A stretch of DNA of 57,534 bases from Bdellovibrionales bacterium (GCA_022450595.1 JAKUPT010000012.1:1-57534); one strand, 5' to 3'. Shown: positions 1-8,678, numbered from the stretch's first letter. Translations and numbers: made by a program. Notes: a model not told the origin generated them from the sequence alone.

Positions 1-1266
1 GCCATGCCTGTGAAGGTGAACATTCCAAAGGGTGCTTTTGTGGCAGAAAGCTTTATGAAGTTTTACCCTTACAATGTTCAAAGCTCTTATCAAAAAGACA
101 TCAACTTACTTGTAAGTGTAGAACCTTGGACAGGCCAAGACTTTTCAACCGTGTTAGCAAAAACCGGAGCTCTATTTGATAAGTCACAACCTTGGTCATT
201 AAAAAAATGGTCGGGTTCAAGTAAAGAGCCCGTTAAAACTCCCTCACTTGCAGATCGACTTACAGAAATTGTGAATCAAGATAATTGGCAAAGTGGCAGT
301 TATGTGACTTTGATTTTTCAAAACATCCCCCATGACTATACTGAAGGTGAACTTAGGCTTGCGCACTTTCCTGAACAAAAAACTATAAACTCGCCTGAGC
401 TTTTTTACTCTTACACAGAAATGAGTGATAAGTTTAAAGTGGATCTTTTAGAAAAAGGTGCCGAGTGGGTGATAAAAAATTATGATTTTGTTGAAAACAA
501 CGCCTCTTTTATTGGTGTGAATTCAAAATATCTTTTTGAACAAAGCCAAGCTTTAATTACTCCAAAAGAACAAAGCTCAGAGCCCACTCCTACAACTGGC
601 GTTGAAGTGGATGACAGTATTGTTTCTAAGCCTATTTACAATGATGGCACTCAGTATGATTTAAACTTAAGCGCTTTCCAAGACTGGTGGGACAAGGTAG
701 TGAGCACCTTTGGTGATGCTGTGATCATTGAGCAAAACTTACCATCTACTTTAAATTTGATTGAAAGAACAAGTTATAAACTGTTAGTTAAAGCCTACGG
801 TGTGAACTTAACTTACAAATGGTACAAAAACGGAAGCCTTGTTGCTACAACCTCAAGTTCATCACTAACAATACAAGCTCCTGCTGCTGGAATTACAGAT
901 CGCTACTATGTACAAGTCATAGGCTTTAACGACTATGCCACTTCCAGCACTACTTCGGTGAAAGGTTTAAAAGAAACCAACACCACAAGCGCTGGAACGG
1001 CAAAGCTGTCTTGGACCCCACCATTAACTCGTCAAAATGGAGAGTCCTTGAAGATGGCTGAAATTGCAGGATATAAAATTGGTTACTACAAAGAGGGCGA
1101 AAAAAGTGAAGACGCCAAAGTGATCTCCATAAATAATGCCAGCACAACAGAGTATGTCTTTAACAACCTTAGTTCAGGCATAAAATATTACTTTTTTATT
1201 AGAACAATAGACACCAACGGCTTAGAGAGTTCCAACTCTAATCCGGTTTCCAAAACCATCCTCTAA
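1..1266 (+). CDS. Fibronectin type III domain protein, 5'-truncated by window edge
   Basis: The frame is open to the first base of the window, so the ATG at 4 may be internal and the real start probably lies upstream. About 420 residues are visible. The first ~220 residues match no family I recognise. Residues ~245-315 look like an Ig/PKD-like beta domain (pattern LTYKWYKNGSLVATT). Residues ~325-420 form a fibronectin type III domain, with a KLSWTPP opening, a GYKIGYY strand and an ending in the YYFFIRTIDTNGLES style. Such proteins are usually exported surface or periplasmic proteins in this group, but no signal peptide is visible because the N-terminus is missing. A strong terminator follows directly. 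Domain call is moderately sure; function unknown. Confidence 0.7.
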   Translation, partial: AMPVKVNIPKGAFVAESFMKFYPYNVQSSYQKDINLLVSVEPWTGQDFSTVLAKTGALFDKSQPWSLKKWSGSSKEPVKTPSLADRLTEIVNQDNWQSGSYVTLIFQNIPHDYTEGELRLAHFPEQKTINSPELFYSYTEMSDKFKVDLLEKGAEWVIKNYDFVENNASFIGVNSKYLFEQSQALITPKEQSSEPTPTTGVEVDDSIVSKPIYNDGTQYDLNLSAFQDWWDKVVSTFGDAVIIEQNLPSTLNLIERTSYKLLVKAYGVNLTYKWYKNGSLVATTSSSSLTIQAPAAGITDRYYVQVIGFNDYATSSTTSVKGLKETNTTSAGTAKLSWTPPLTRQNGESLKMAEIAGYKIGYYKEGEKSEDAKVISINNASTTEYVFNNLSSGIKYYFFIRTIDTNGLESSNSNPVSKTIL

Positions 1267-1270
1267 CACC

Positions 1271-1310
1271 AACCCGGGCTGCAATGATTGCAGTCCGGGT
1301 TACTTTTTTA
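1271..1310 (+). terminator. Rho-independent terminator after the FN3 gene
   Basis: AACCCGG/CCGGGTT and CTGCAA/TTGCAG form a nearly continuous 13-bp stem (one mismatch) with a 3-nt loop, followed by a T-run at 1304-1309. It starts five bases after the stop codon. Confidence 0.9.
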
Positions 1311-1431
1311 CTCTCTTAACACCCTAAAGCTAACTCAATTAGACACAGCCCTTTGAATGACCTTACCCGCTACTTTCTCCTTGCTAAATTCTATAAAAAC
1401 TACTTAGATCAACAATTAGACAAGGATAAAC

Positions 1432-3828
1432 ATGAAAAAAATCATCGCCCTTATAATTATACTCATCATTTTAATCATTAGTTTTTTACTAGTGATTTTT
1501 AAACCTTTTGAAACTAATTATATGAAAAAAAACGCTGGCGACATTATTCCCGTAAAAGATGAGTTCACCACTAAAATCAAACCCATATTTGATTCAAAGT
1601 GTGTCGCCTGTCACTCTTGTTACAATTCTCCTTGTCAGTTAAATTTGACTTCCTATGAAGGACTTATTCGCGGGGCTCACAAAACAGACATTTATGACTT
1701 TTCAAAACTCAAACCCAGAAAACCCACAAGACTTTACATCGATGCCCACTCTAAAGCGCAGTGGCAAGAGCTTGGATTTTACCCTGTGGTTGAACAAAAA
1801 ACAGAGTCTTCGCTTTTAAGTTATTACATTTCAAAAATTCCTGGTATTGAATCTAAAAAACAAGAAAGCTACAATTCTGAAGAGCAAAGATTCTGCATGA
1901 ATGATATTAATCCTATTCAGGAGCAAGGCTTAAAGCTGACCAATTCGGCAGCAAGAATGCCCTATGGCTTCCCTGCGCTGAATGAAAAAGAGATTTCTAC
2001 AATTAACACTTGGATTAAAAAAGGTGCTCCTGGGCCAAGTCTTCAAAAAATGGAAAGCTCTATTTTAAATCATCCAGAGCTTGCGCCAAAAATTAATAAA
2101 TTAGAAACACTTTTTAATCAAAAAACTCTAAAAGCACAAATTGCTAGCCGCTATTTGTATGAACACTTGTTTTTAGCCCATATATATTTTCAGTCAGCTC
2201 CAAATGTGTTTTTTAGATTGGTGCGCTCAAAAACTCCGACCAATAAGATTGAAGAGATTGGCACTACTTATCCTTTTGACGATCCCCAACAAAAGTTTTA
2301 TTACCGCTTGCGTCCGGTCACCAACACCATAACCCATAAAAGCCATATTCCCTTTATGGTGTCCACTGACAAGCTCAAGCGATGGAAGCAAGAATTCTAC
2401 AACACGCCATGGGACAACGTGCCTGAAACAATGCCAGCCTATGACGCTAAGGGCTCCAACCCTTTTGAAACATTTAAAAGCATACCGACAAAAACTCGTT
2501 ACAGATTTTTTCTTGAAAATACGCACTACCACATTATGACTTTTATCAAAGGCCCTGTGTGCCGAGGGCAAACGGCTTTAAATGTTATTAACGATCACTT
2601 TTGGGTGTTTTTTATTGATCCGGAAAAAGACGCTCTTTCTAACTCACCTGAACTTTACCAGAAAGTGGCCAAAGACATGCAAATGCCCGCAGCCCTTGAT
2701 GGCAACTTTGACCCCTTTATTGATTTTAGAAAAAAGTATTGGAATGCCATTGAGCTAAAATTTAAATCTTTAGAAAAACAAAATGATCCCATCAATAAAG
2801 ACTGGTTTTGGTACGGAGATCAACAAGACACCAATGCTTTACTCACGGTTTACCGACACTTTGACAGTGCTATGGTTTTTAAAGGCCTTAGAGGGAAAAT
2901 GCCAAAGACTATTTGGCTTTTGGACTACCATGTATTTGAGTCCATTTATTATAACCTAACTGCCGGCTATAATGTATTTGGCCCCTTACTGCACCAACTT
3001 CAATCTCGTCTTTATATGGAAATTTCAAGAATTGCCTCTGAAGATCTATTTATAAGTCTTTTGCCTAAAGAAAAAAGAGCCCAAGTTCGTACAGAGTGGA
3101 ACACTCCTGTGCCAGATAAAAACTCGACTCTACTGAAGCGACTGTCGGATCTTGTCAGTGAAAACGTTAAACAAAAGATGCAGTTTGATTACCCCTATCA
3201 AGGGGAAAACCTCTCCACTGCATTTAATTTCAGCCAACAAGACTTCAAAACCCAGTGGTTTAATTCCGTGGTGTTAAAAAATTACTCCATAGAACAAATT
3301 AACTCTGAAAATGATATTTCCCCACAGACAAAAGCTTCAAAAGAAGAGTTTAACTCTTTAGGGGTCAAATCTGGCCTTCATTTAAAACACCACAGGTTGC
3401 TGTCACCTTTGGTGGCACTGCCCTCATCCGTGATACAACACCTTCCAGACACACTTCTGCTTCGAAACACCGACACCCAAGAGGCATACACGTTGATTCA
3501 CAACAAATCCCATTACAATGTGTCGATGTTGTTTTTTGAAAATGACCGAAGACAACCCGACAAAGACGACTTAGATATTTTGCCAGGTGTTGCCACCTCT
3601 TATGCCAACCTTTACTTGGTGCTCAATGATAAATCGATAATGCAGCTGGCTCAAAAACTTAAAAATGCGAAAAACAAACCCGAGGTGAACTCCATTCTCA
3701 AAGAATACGCGCTTTTACGAACAAGTAAAAACTTTTGGAAACACCATCGCTGGTTTTCAGAGCAAAGCTCTAGAGCTGAAACCAATGAGTCGGGCTGGCT
3801 CGACCTCAATCGCTATTTAAATTTTTAA
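1432..3828 (+). CDS. cti: Fatty acid cis/trans isomerase (haem-c type)
   Basis: Periplasmic enzyme that converts cis-unsaturated fatty acids of membrane lipids to trans, a fast response to solvent or heat that stiffens the membrane; known from Pseudomonas and Vibrio. The 798-residue protein has an N-terminal hydrophobic export/anchor segment (residues ~3-24), then a haem-c motif CVACH at residues 57-61 inside CVACHSCYNSPCQLNL, the family signature. Further conserved stretches are RPTRLYIDAH-like (PRKPTRLYIDAH), RMPYGFPAL and the WYGDQQDTNALLTVYRH region. The length fits the family. The start is supported by AAGGA seven bases upstream of the ATG. It is monocistronic, and its stop overlaps the convergent AbiEii stop by 4 bp. 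Confident by motif and full-length similarity; action on self versus prey lipids is unknown. Confidence 0.9.
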   Translation: MKKIIALIIILIILIISFLLVIFKPFETNYMKKNAGDIIPVKDEFTTKIKPIFDSKCVACHSCYNSPCQLNLTSYEGLIRGAHKTDIYDFSKLKPRKPTRLYIDAHSKAQWQELGFYPVVEQKTESSLLSYYISKIPGIESKKQESYNSEEQRFCMNDINPIQEQGLKLTNSAARMPYGFPALNEKEISTINTWIKKGAPGPSLQKMESSILNHPELAPKINKLETLFNQKTLKAQIASRYLYEHLFLAHIYFQSAPNVFFRLVRSKTPTNKIEEIGTTYPFDDPQQKFYYRLRPVTNTITHKSHIPFMVSTDKLKRWKQEFYNTPWDNVPETMPAYDAKGSNPFETFKSIPTKTRYRFFLENTHYHIMTFIKGPVCRGQTALNVINDHFWVFFIDPEKDALSNSPELYQKVAKDMQMPAALDGNFDPFIDFRKKYWNAIELKFKSLEKQNDPINKDWFWYGDQQDTNALLTVYRHFDSAMVFKGLRGKMPKTIWLLDYHVFESIYYNLTAGYNVFGPLLHQLQSRLYMEISRIASEDLFISLLPKEKRAQVRTEWNTPVPDKNSTLLKRLSDLVSENVKQKMQFDYPYQGENLSTAFNFSQQDFKTQWFNSVVLKNYSIEQINSENDISPQTKASKEEFNSLGVKSGLHLKHHRLLSPLVALPSSVIQHLPDTLLLRNTDTQEAYTLIHNKSHYNVSMLFFENDRRQPDKDDLDILPGVATSYANLYLVLNDKSIMQLAQKLKNAKNKPEVNSILKEYALLRTSKNFWKHHRWFSEQSSRAETNESGWLDLNRYLNF

Positions 3829-4691
3829 AATAAGTGTGAACATATATTTAAAAAATACTTTTGATTCCATAAGGTTAAGGACTGTTGCTCTCTAGATTTT
3901 AAAAATGGAGCCACGTCTTTTTTAGCATCATCGAAGTTAACCGTTTTAAATTTTTCAGTTAATAATTTTTTTAACTCTTTTTTAGTAAAATTTTTGTCTG
4001 AAGGCCAATCGCCACTTTGAACTAAGCGACTTTTTAAATGCTCAAGATTGGGTTGAACTTTTTGACCTATATACCAGATTAAATCATAATAATCTCTACC
4101 CTTAACTCTAGTTTTCCATTTACGTGCAAGTATTGCATGCAACTTTCCAGCAAACAAACAGTCCAATGTCATGGTTTTTACTTGAAAGGGAATTGGTCTT
4201 AAAAGGTTTTTCATTTCTGTTTTAAAATTCATAGGAGGATCTGTGTCTACTTCAATTTTTATCTTTAAAATTTCATTTGATAGTGTGTGTTGCACAATTG
4301 AATCTGGAGCTTTTATTTTAATAAATTGAATTTTTGTATCACTTTTTACAAAGGCACTTTCAATTTGAGACTTCATTTTTTTCTTTTTTTTCTCCACATT
4401 AACTTCAAAACCAAATGCTAATAGCTCTTCTTCAATGGCTTTTAAGTGTGGACTCAAATCAAATTTTGAATCTGGCTTGATAAGAGTAAAGTCCATGTCC
4501 TCTGAAAAACGATTCAGTCCATAAAGGATTCTTAACGAGGTTCCTCCATAAAAAGCCGCGTATTCATAAAACTTGGACCGCCACAAACCAAGTAGTGACA
4601 CCTCTTGAATAATTTCTTTTAAAGCATTGCTATAATCAAACTTGGTTTTACAATCGTACTCTGAGAGCATATCAGTTATAGCTTTATCCAT
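3825..4691 (-). CDS. AbiEii/AbiGii-family nucleotidyltransferase toxin
   Basis: Toxin half of a type IV (AbiE) toxin-antitoxin/abortive-infection pair. These proteins are DNA polymerase beta-like nucleotidyltransferases; characterised relatives modify tRNA or bind GTP and arrest growth. Visible family motifs: YGGTSLRILYGLNRFSEDMDF (nucleotide-binding GGTS and the SxDxD metal site), and downstream AGKLHAILARK followed by GRDYYDL, the conserved Lys and Asp motifs III/IV. I start it at the ATG at 4691, which has GAGGAG seven bases upstream, rather than the in-frame TTG at 4706. It then overlaps the end of the AbiEi gene by 8 bp (ATGGATAA), so the two are translationally coupled. 288 residues, normal for the family. 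It converges on cti with overlapping stops. Confidence 0.88.
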   Translation of the reverse strand: MDKAITDMLSEYDCKTKFDYSNALKEIIQEVSLLGLWRSKFYEYAAFYGGTSLRILYGLNRFSEDMDFTLIKPDSKFDLSPHLKAIEEELLAFGFEVNVEKKKKKMKSQIESAFVKSDTKIQFIKIKAPDSIVQHTLSNEILKIKIEVDTDPPMNFKTEMKNLLRPIPFQVKTMTLDCLFAGKLHAILARKWKTRVKGRDYYDLIWYIGQKVQPNLEHLKSRLVQSGDWPSDKNFTKKELKKLLTEKFKTVNFDDAKKDVAPFLKSREQQSLTLWNQKYFLNICSHLF

Positions 4692-5331
4692 TTTGTTGCT
4701 CCTCAATTTTTGATTCCATATAAATTAAAAATTCTAGACACAATGGATGATTATAATGTTGCACTAGGCTTCTTAATGAGCTTAGTTTTATTTGTTTTAT
4801 AAGTTCTGATTCATCTATCCGCAGATCCTCTAAAACATCGATAAATCGCGCCTTTGTTTTTTTACTCAAACTCAATGTCATATAATCTATTAATGCTTTT
4901 TCAGGGCTTGCCATAAAAATATGGTCGCCATCGGCTTGTTTTTCCAATAACACCGCAAGTTTATATCTATCTTTATTTAAATACCTGTAGGTATAAACCC
5001 CTACAGGCGTATTAAATTCTTTATTTTTTTTACTTGTAACGGACTGGATTGTTTCTACTCTTTCAGGAATTAAACCCCAATAAGAAAGTGCTGTTTCAAA
5101 AGATATATAAGATGGACCATAAATAAGGTTAGCTAACAATAGCGGGTTATAGCTTTTGGTTTCATCTGGTTGAATAACATATAAACCTTTTTTTATTCTT
5201 ACTATTTGTTTCGACTTTAAAAGTTCATTAATTTTTTGCAGTGGCGCCTTATAATTCTCTAAAGCCACCAGTAAACTTTGGTAGCTAAACTCCTCACGGC
5301 CAATTGATTTTCTAAGACTGTGTTTATCCAT
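4684..5331 (-). CDS. AbiEi-family antitoxin / transcriptional repressor
   Basis: First gene of the AbiE pair: a 215-residue antitoxin that in known systems has an N-terminal winged-helix domain binding inverted repeats in its own promoter and a C-terminal domain needed to counter the toxin without stable contact. Here residues ~10-55 look like the winged helix (INELLKSKQIVRIKKGLYVI), followed by the AbiEi core (GPSYISFETALSYWGLIPE and a SPEKALIDY motif). It is followed with 8-bp overlap by the AbiEii toxin. Two near-identical palindromes lie immediately upstream of its ATG, which strongly suggests autorepression. The start has a modest GGATGG ribosome site that itself lies at the edge of the first palindrome. 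Confidence 0.87.
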   Translation of the reverse strand: MDKHSLRKSIGREEFSYQSLLVALENYKAPLQKINELLKSKQIVRIKKGLYVIQPDETKSYNPLLLANLIYGPSYISFETALSYWGLIPERVETIQSVTSKKNKEFNTPVGVYTYRYLNKDRYKLAVLLEKQADGDHIFMASPEKALIDYMTLSLSKKTKARFIDVLEDLRIDESELIKQIKLSSLRSLVQHYNHPLCLEFLIYMESKIEEQQNG

Positions 5332-5336
5332 TTTCC

Positions 5337-5371
5337 ATCCAGTATATTAGATTATTTCTAATATACTGGAT
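5337..5371 (-). promoter_or_regulatory. AbiEi operator palindrome 1
   Basis: Perfect 15-bp inverted repeat (ATCCAGTATATTAGA and its complement) with a 5-bp AT spacer, beginning 6 bp upstream of the AbiEi start codon. It nearly duplicates the palindrome centred 52 bp further upstream. Position and pairing fit the two-operator autoregulation known for AbiEi antitoxins; binding is inferred. Confidence 0.75.
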
Positions 5372-5389
5372 GTTTTTATCTTAAACAAG

Positions 5390-5422
5390 TCCAGTACATT
5401 AGAAATAATCTAATGTACTGGA
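5390..5422 (-). promoter_or_regulatory. AbiEi operator palindrome 2
   Basis: Perfect 14-bp inverted repeat (TCCAGTACATTAGA and its complement) with a 5-bp spacer AATAA. The arms differ from palindrome 1 by a single T/C change. Centre-to-centre distance is 52 bp, about five helical turns, so both sites would face the same side of the DNA. Confidence 0.75.
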
Positions 5423-5509
5423 TGTAACTCTAAAATTCCGCACAAAATAGCCTCACCTTATAGCCAACCAGCTTTTACTTGATCTAAGTAGCTTAAGGGC
5501 ATACATTGA

Positions 5510-5618
5510 GCCTGGTCGGGTCCTATACAATGAGGGCTCTTGCGAACTCCGCCAGGTCCGGAAGGAAGCAACGGTAGCTTGAGTGTCATGTGATATAGGG
5601 TGCCCGGCCACTTTTTTT
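5510..5618 (+). ncRNA. ffs: Signal recognition particle RNA, small bacterial type (4.5S)
   Basis: RNA scaffold of the signal recognition particle that binds Ffh and targets membrane proteins. The hallmark apical sequence GCCAGGTCCGGAAGGAAGCA lies at 5551-5570. The distal stem pairs GGTCGGG (5514-5520) with CCCGGCC (5603-5609), continuing through TCCTATA/TATAGGG. A T-run at 5612-5618 follows directly as terminator. Length of about 100 nt fits the Alu-less type. It lies ~90 bp upstream of dnaX in the order SRP RNA-dnaX-ybaB-recR, also seen in Bacillus. Exact 5' end is estimated from the pairing. Confidence 0.93.
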
Positions 5619-5706
5619 GCGCCACACCATACCCCCTCAAAACACAATATGGCTTTATTACCGCAACATGCGATGATATGAAAAGATTTAACTCTCAGGG
5701 AGATGT

Positions 5707-7713
5707 ATGTCCTATCAGGTGATAGCTCGAAAATGGAGACCTAAAGGCTTTGAGGAGCTGGTTGGGCAGGGCCATATTAGCCAAACGCTATTAAATGCCC
5801 TTCAAAACAACCGCCTGCCTCACGCCCTGCTATTCACCGGCCCAAGAGGAACAGGAAAAACCTCCTCGGCTCGAATTTTAGCCAAATCCCTTCGCTGCCC
5901 CAATGCCAAAAACTTTGTGCCCTGCCTTGAGTGCAACGAGTGTTTAGACATTTCCAGTGGCCGCAGTGTGAATGTGATTGAAATTGATGGAGCCTCAAAC
6001 AACGGGGTGGAAGCCATTAGAGAGCTTAGAGACAGCGTGGGCTACATGCCGGCCTCTGGGCACTACAAGGTTTATATTATAGATGAAGTGCATATGCTCT
6101 CCACCAGTGCCTTCAACGCTTTGTTAAAGACCCTTGAGGAGCCTCCAGAGCATGTGGTGTTTATTATGGCCACAACTGAGGTGCATAAAATACCCAACAC
6201 GATTTTGTCTCGTTGCCAGCGCTTTGATTTTAGAAGGATTCCTTTAAAACTGATCACCGAAAGACTGCAAAGTATCTGTAAAGCCGAAGGCCTTAAAGTT
6301 GACGATGAAGCCCTATGGGCTGTGGCCCGTCAAGGTGATGGCTCCATGAGGGACTCCCAAAGCCTTCTGGATCAAGTGATCACTTTTAGTAAAGACCACC
6401 TAACTTTAAAAAAAGTGACTGAAGTTTTAGGACTCACTGAGCGCAGTTTGATTTTAGAGGCCATGCAGTCCATCTGCCATAAAAAGTCAGACCTAGCTTT
6501 AGATGTTGTCGAAAAAGTCTTTAGCTCTGGTACTGACGCCCAACTGTTTGCCAAAGACTTACTGGAAGAAATTCGTCACATGATGTTTGCCAAAATGGCG
6601 CCATCTCCTGAAGAAGCGGCAAAGCTATTAGACTTACCGGATTTTGAAATTGAAGAGCTTCGAGGGCTGGCTCAAAACATGAGTGCTGAAGATATACATA
6701 TGCTTTTTGATATGTGCCTTAAAGGCGTTCAAGATCTCAGCCGCAGTCAAGACAGCCAAATCATTTTAGAAATGATGCTAATCAGACTCTCCCAGGCCCC
6801 AAAAATTGAAGAGCTCAAAACTTTGCTCGGCCAGAGTGAAAAAAAAAAGCCTAAATTAAACACGGATTCACAGAGAAGCTCTACAAACTCACAAACAAGT
6901 TCATCTGCATCTGAGATAAAAACACCCCAAAAACAACAAGTATCAGCACAATCAAAGGCCTCTGAACAGGCAAACTCTTCACAAAGCATTTCTCAGACTC
7001 AAGAAAAGCCTCAACATCAACAAGCCGGTTCTGCTCAAAATGTTTCTCAGGAACCAACAAAACCTCAAGGCCAAGGCTCTTCAAAAGACAGCCCTAGCAC
7101 ACAAGCTGACAACAAAAATCAAATCAATACAGCTAACACTCAACCTGAAGAAAAATCTCAAAATTTTAGCCAAAACCCTCAGAGTTTTTCACAGGAAGAG
7201 CCCCCTCCGCCTCCAACTGAAGAACCAAAACAAAGCCTTAACGTGTTGAAATCTAAGAAAAAACCAAAAACTAAGTTCAAAAAACTAAAAACTCCCCTAG
7301 AAACCAAACAGCCCCTTGAGGAGCACTGGTATGAGGTGGTGTCTGAGGTCAAAAAGTATCAACAAATTTTAGGCGCAGAGCTTGAAAATGTGTTTTTAGA
7401 CTCTTGCAGCCAAACTGAGGTGACCCTTTCCATCCCCGCTAAGGCCAAATTTTTATGGGACCGTTTTAACGACCCTGAGTACCAAAAACGTATAAATAAG
7501 GTGTTTAAAACTTTCTGGGGGATGGAATTTGAAATTAAGGTGGTTCAGGACAAAGACAAAAAAAGTTCTGAACTGACTCCAAAAGCCATGCATCGAAAAA
7601 AAATAGATGCTAAAAATCAAGAGACAAGAAAGCTTGTGGAAGATCACCCGATGGTCAAACAAGCGCATAAATTGTTTAAAACAGAAATTAAATCAATCAA
7701 GGAGCTACCATGA
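5707..7713 (+). CDS. dnaX: DNA polymerase III subunits gamma and tau
   Basis: ATPase core of the clamp loader that opens and loads the beta clamp; tau also joins polymerase cores and helicase. 668 residues. Walker A GPRGTGKTS at 45-53, zinc-binding cysteines C64, C73, C76, C79, Walker B IIDEVH at 124-129, and the SRC sensor near 168-170. Domain III ends near residue 370. A long Q/S/P-rich low-complexity linker follows (~380-520), then a C-terminal tau domain (~535-660). An A10 run at 6839-6848 sits exactly at the domain III/linker junction (see separate entry). The ATG has an AGGGAG ribosome site. The stop overlaps ybaB by 4 bp (ATGA), indicating an operon with ybaB, recR and mglA. Confidence 0.97.
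   Translation: MSYQVIARKWRPKGFEELVGQGHISQTLLNALQNNRLPHALLFTGPRGTGKTSSARILAKSLRCPNAKNFVPCLECNECLDISSGRSVNVIEIDGASNNGVEAIRELRDSVGYMPASGHYKVYIIDEVHMLSTSAFNALLKTLEEPPEHVVFIMATTEVHKIPNTILSRCQRFDFRRIPLKLITERLQSICKAEGLKVDDEALWAVARQGDGSMRDSQSLLDQVITFSKDHLTLKKVTEVLGLTERSLILEAMQSICHKKSDLALDVVEKVFSSGTDAQLFAKDLLEEIRHMMFAKMAPSPEEAAKLLDLPDFEIEELRGLAQNMSAEDIHMLFDMCLKGVQDLSRSQDSQIILEMMLIRLSQAPKIEELKTLLGQSEKKKPKLNTDSQRSSTNSQTSSSASEIKTPQKQQVSAQSKASEQANSSQSISQTQEKPQHQQAGSAQNVSQEPTKPQGQGSSKDSPSTQADNKNQINTANTQPEEKSQNFSQNPQSFSQEEPPPPPTEEPKQSLNVLKSKKKPKTKFKKLKTPLETKQPLEEHWYEVVSEVKKYQQILGAELENVFLDSCSQTEVTLSIPAKAKFLWDRFNDPEYQKRINKVFKTFWGMEFEIKVVQDKDKKSSELTPKAMHRKKIDAKNQETRKLVEDHPMVKQAHKLFKTEIKSIKELP
6839..6854 (+). 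other. Predicted dnaX slippery site producing a gamma-like short form
   Basis: Ten A residues followed by G read in frame as GAA AAA AAA AAG, containing the A AAA AAG heptamer used for -1 frameshifting in E. coli dnaX. A -1 shift (or one extra A in the mRNA) leads to GCC then TAA at 6852-6854. Loss of one A also meets a stop, TAA at 6857-6859. The -1 product would be ~382 residues, ending right after the clamp-loader ATPase/domain III, as in gamma subunits. I see no clear stimulatory stem-loop downstream. Inference from sequence and the E. coli/Thermus precedents. Confidence 0.6.
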
Positions 7714-8039
7714 AAAAAGGAATGGGCGGCGGCGGAATGCAGCAACTACTTAAGCAAGCAAACCAAATGCAAAACAAAATGAAAAAGGTCCAAGAGCAAC
7801 TGGCTGAACAAGAGTACGAGGGTACAGCTGGTGGGGGCGCCGTTACAGTCACTGTGAATGGCAACAACCTACTTGTTAAAGTAAATATTAACGAAGAGGC
7901 CATTGAACCTGAAGACAAAGACATGCTTCAAGACCTGATCATGACAGCCACTAATGATGCTATTAAAACCGCTAAAGAAACTTCTGAAAAAGAAATGTCA
8001 AAAATCACCGGTGGATTTGGCATGCCAGGTATGTTTTAA
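7710..8039 (+). CDS. ybaB: YbaB/EbfC-family nucleoid-associated protein
   Basis: Small DNA-binding protein that forms a tweezer-like dimer and helps organise the nucleoid; commonly encoded between dnaX and recR, as here. 109 residues: Met/Gly-rich N-terminus, an amphipathic helix (QLLKQANQMQNKMKKVQEQL), then the conserved GGGAVTVTVNGN beta strand pair and the DLIMTATNDAIKTA helix, ending GFGMPGMF, all typical of the family. Start overlaps the dnaX stop (ATGA), so it is translationally coupled. Confidence 0.93.
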   Translation: MKKGMGGGGMQQLLKQANQMQNKMKKVQEQLAEQEYEGTAGGGAVTVTVNGNNLLVKVNINEEAIEPEDKDMLQDLIMTATNDAIKTAKETSEKEMSKITGGFGMPGMF

Positions 8040-8057
8040 TCAACTCGGGGTGAATGA

Positions 8058-8678
8058 GTGCTAAAAGATGTTCCATCATTTGACAAATTAGTTCATGAGC
8101 TAGGCAAGCTTCCAGGCATTGGGCATAAAACGGCTCAGCGTCTGGCTTACTATGTTTTAAGATCTCCTAGCGAGTATAGCAGTGAGCTTTCTGAAGCACT
8201 CCACTCTGTTAAGGCCTCAGTCAAAGAGTGCCCCACTTGCTTTTCTTACACCGAAAACGAAGATCAGTGTAAACTTTGTGCGAGTGATAGTCGTGATGAC
8301 TCTGTTTTGTGTGTGGTGGAAGAGCCTGCAGACATCTCAAGAATTGAGTCCTCTGGAGCTTTTAATGGCAGATACCATGTGCTGCACGGAGCTTTATCCC
8401 CGCTTGACGGAATCACTCCCAGTGACATTCGTATTCAGCCTTTAATGGACAAGATCCAAAAAGGTATTAACAGTCAAGGACCAGTCATTGAAGAGGTCAT
8501 ACTTGCACTTGACGCTGATTTAGAAGGTGACACCACCGTACTTTATCTTGCTAAAATACTAAGTGAAAAGGGCATTAAAAGCTCTCGCATCGCCCATGGG
8601 GTTCCCATCGGTGGCGACATAGACTACATTGATAACAGAACACTAGAACGCGCATTAGAAAACCGGGTGCAACTATAA
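8058..8678 (+). CDS. recR: Recombination mediator protein RecR
   Basis: Works with RecO (and RecF) to load RecA onto SSB-coated single-stranded DNA at gaps. 206 residues. Helix-hairpin-helix LPGIGHKTAQRLA at 18-30, a C4 zinc finger C58, C61, C71, C74, then a Toprim domain with EVILALDADLEGD and a C-terminal Walker-B-like region containing GVPIGGDIDY. The start is a GTG 18 bp after the ybaB stop. The stop TAA shares one base with the mglA ATG (TAATG), so mglA is likely translated by coupling. Confidence 0.96.
   Translation: MLKDVPSFDKLVHELGKLPGIGHKTAQRLAYYVLRSPSEYSSELSEALHSVKASVKECPTCFSYTENEDQCKLCASDSRDDSVLCVVEEPADISRIESSGAFNGRYHVLHGALSPLDGITPSDIRIQPLMDKIQKGINSQGPVIEEVILALDADLEGDTTVLYLAKILSEKGIKSSRIAHGVPIGGDIDYIDNRTLERALENRVQL

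Noticed and set aside
2227-2571. 114-codon minus-strand open frame inside cti
   Set aside because: Shadow of the coding strand of cti, which carries clear family motifs; the shadow has no motif or ribosome site.
5453-5647. Two minus-strand open frames of 60-64 codons
   Set aside because: They lie over the SRP RNA gene and its terminator and have no ribosome site; the RNA explains the sequence.
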